Below, piece after piece: positions 5,111 to 6,363 of a stretch of 6,363 nt of DNA (positions are counted from its first letter, which is position 1; each line of letters begins with the position of its first letter). This DNA is from Chromatiales bacterium (lineage in GTDB: Bacteria > Pseudomonadota > Gammaproteobacteria > UBA6429 > Thiohalophilaceae), in contig JALXDW010000207.1 of the NCBI GenBank assembly GCA_027070385.1, positions 1 through 6,363 of the forward strand. The letters run 5' to 3'. Under the pieces are notes generated by a model. The model was given only the letters and a program-made list of their open reading frames with translations, was not told the DNA's origin and did not search any database. The translations under genes were made by a program, and so were the position numbers.

Positions 5111-6363
5111 ATGTCAATTGATATATCACAATTTCTGGATACCTTTTACGAAGAAAGTTTTGAAGGTCTGGATATCATGGAATCAGAACTGCTTAATCTG
5201 GACGTAGGGCAAGCTGATGAAGAAGTGATTAATACGATTTTCCGTGCGGCACATTCTATCAAGGGTGGCAGTGGGACGTTTGGTTTGAATGCTGTTGCTG
5301 ATTACACCCATGTAATGGAAACTTTACTGGATGAAATGCGTGCCGGCCAGCGCGAAGTAACACAGAATGCGGTCGATGTTTTACTACGTTCAGTGGATGT
5401 TCTTCGTTCGATGTTGCTCTCATTAAAGGACAATGAAGAACTGGACCACGATACCATTACAAAAACACATGAAGAATTAAAAGTACTGCTCAATGGTGGA
5501 ACTGATACAGTCACACCCGCAACAGAAACAGCGAGTACAGCAGATGAAAGCTCTGCAGAAAAAACATCGGGTTGGACTATTATTTTCAAACCCAATGAAG
5601 ATATGTTGCAAACCGGCAATGATCCGGTACGAATTATTCGTGAATTGGAAAGTCTGGGTGACATTTCAGTTGAAGTAAATACTGATAATCTGCCTGAACT
5701 TGAACTGATTGATCCAGAACAAAGCTATTTAAGCTGGACAATAAAAGTATCTTCTGATGTTAGCGAAGATGATATTAAAGAATGTTTTGAGTGGGTTGAA
5801 GACGAGTGTGAACTCTCTATTATTGCCGACAAAGCATCATCAAACAGTAAAAACAATAGCACTGCAATCAGTGAAGCCCCGGCAGTTGAAGAACGACGCC
5901 ATGAGGATCGTCGCCAGGGTGATAGACGTGCAACAGCAAAACCTGCCGCCAAAAAAGCCACAGAATCCACATCCATTCGGGTCAATATTGATAAAGTAGA
6001 TGACTTAATCAATATGGTCGGTGAACTGGTTATTACCCAATCAATGCTAAGTCAGATTGGCAGTGTAGAAGACTTTGACCATATTGCACTTGAGCGATTA
6101 AACGATGGTTTGACCCAACTGGAACAACATACCCGTGAACTACAGGAAAGTGTTATGCGTATCCGCATGATGCCAATCAGTTTTGCATTCCAGCGATTCC
6201 CTCGCCTGGTTCATGATTTAAGTAGCCAGTTAGAGAAGAAAATAGAGCTTGTGCTCACAGGTGAATCAACAGAACTGGACAAGACCGTAATGGAAAAAAT
6301 CGGTGATCCACTTGTTCATCTGGTGCGTAATTCTCTCGATCATGGAATAGAAAAGCCAGAAGT
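5111..6363 (+). CDS. cheA: Chemotaxis histidine kinase CheA, N-terminal part (3' end outside window)
   Basis: CheA is the cytoplasmic kinase coupled to chemoreceptors through CheW; it phosphorylates CheY and CheB. The ATG at 5111 has AAGGG seven bases upstream. The frame stays open to the window end, showing 417 residues of an expected 650-750. Domains in order: P1 (Hpt), about 1-110, with phospho-acceptor H48 in HSIKGGSGTFG; a Thr/Ser/Ala linker; a P2-like domain at about 153-238, starting GWTIIFKP and ending in SEDDIKECFEWVEDE; a charged linker with the arginine-rich motif EERRHEDRRQGDRR at 260-273; the P3 dimerisation domain, about 288-348; and P4 (HATPase) from about MRIRMMP at 349, including N-box residue N407 in HLVRNSLDHGIE. 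The G boxes and the CheW-binding P5 domain lie beyond the window. No cheZ lies between cheY and cheA. Confidence 0.95.
   Translation, partial: MSIDISQFLDTFYEESFEGLDIMESELLNLDVGQADEEVINTIFRAAHSIKGGSGTFGLNAVADYTHVMETLLDEMRAGQREVTQNAVDVLLRSVDVLRSMLLSLKDNEELDHDTITKTHEELKVLLNGGTDTVTPATETASTADESSAEKTSGWTIIFKPNEDMLQTGNDPVRIIRELESLGDISVEVNTDNLPELELIDPEQSYLSWTIKVSSDVSEDDIKECFEWVEDECELSIIADKASSNSKNNSTAISEAPAVEERRHEDRRQGDRRATAKPAAKKATESTSIRVNIDKVDDLINMVGELVITQSMLSQIGSVEDFDHIALERLNDGLTQLEQHTRELQESVMRIRMMPISFAFQRFPRLVHDLSSQLEKKIELVLTGESTELDKTVMEKIGDPLVHLVRNSLDHGIEKPE

Noticed and set aside
5493..5678. Plus-strand frames inside cheA (5493-5678 and 5757-5999)
   Set aside because: The cheA frame is continuous through both with clear domains, so these are out-of-frame shadows and not separate genes or a sign of frameshift.
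1..6363. Search for an undescribed system, mobile element, RNA gene or foreign island
   Set aside because: All bases except about 350 are in recognised flagellar and chemotaxis genes on one strand, with even composition and no repeats, integrase or tRNA; nothing supports such a call.

Overview
The window is a stretch of a flagellar and chemotaxis gene cluster, read entirely on the + strand. In order it holds fliG (3' part only), fliH, fliI, fliJ, fliK, cheY and cheA (5' part only). Gene order, protein features and promoter types point to a motile, polarly flagellated type of gammaproteobacterium with moderately AT-rich DNA. The genus cannot be named from the sequence. No RNA gene, mobile element, CRISPR array or long non-coding stretch is visible; the largest gap is about 165 bases, between fliK and cheY.

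Region 1 (1-2801) is fliG-fliH-fliI. Start and stop codons overlap (14 nt and 8 nt), so the three are translationally coupled and must be transcribed from a promoter upstream of the window. FliG is the rotor/switch protein that meets the stator. FliH and FliI are the regulator and ATPase of the flagellar type III export apparatus.

Region 2 (2802-4562) is fliJ and fliK. Each is preceded by a gap of about 80 nt carrying a strong -24/-12 (sigma-54, RpoN) promoter match with exact spacing. The two matches are 13/16 identical to each other. FliJ is the export ATPase stalk; FliK is the hook-length and substrate-switch protein.

Region 3 (4563-6363) starts with a near-consensus sigma-28 (FliA) promoter, then cheY and cheA separated by 19 nt. 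CheA is cut off by the window end, after the N box of its ATPase domain.

Together the window shows the flagellar transcription hierarchy laid out along one strand: RpoN-type promoters for export and hook genes, then a FliA-type promoter for chemotaxis genes. The most notable feature is the direct junction of fliK to a cheY-cheA pair. The fliL-fliM-fliN-fliO-fliP-fliQ-fliR block that usually follows fliK is missing, and so is the cheZ that usually sits between cheY and cheA in gammaproteobacterial flagellar clusters. I found no sign of a wholly unknown system; the interest lies in regulation and gene arrangement.
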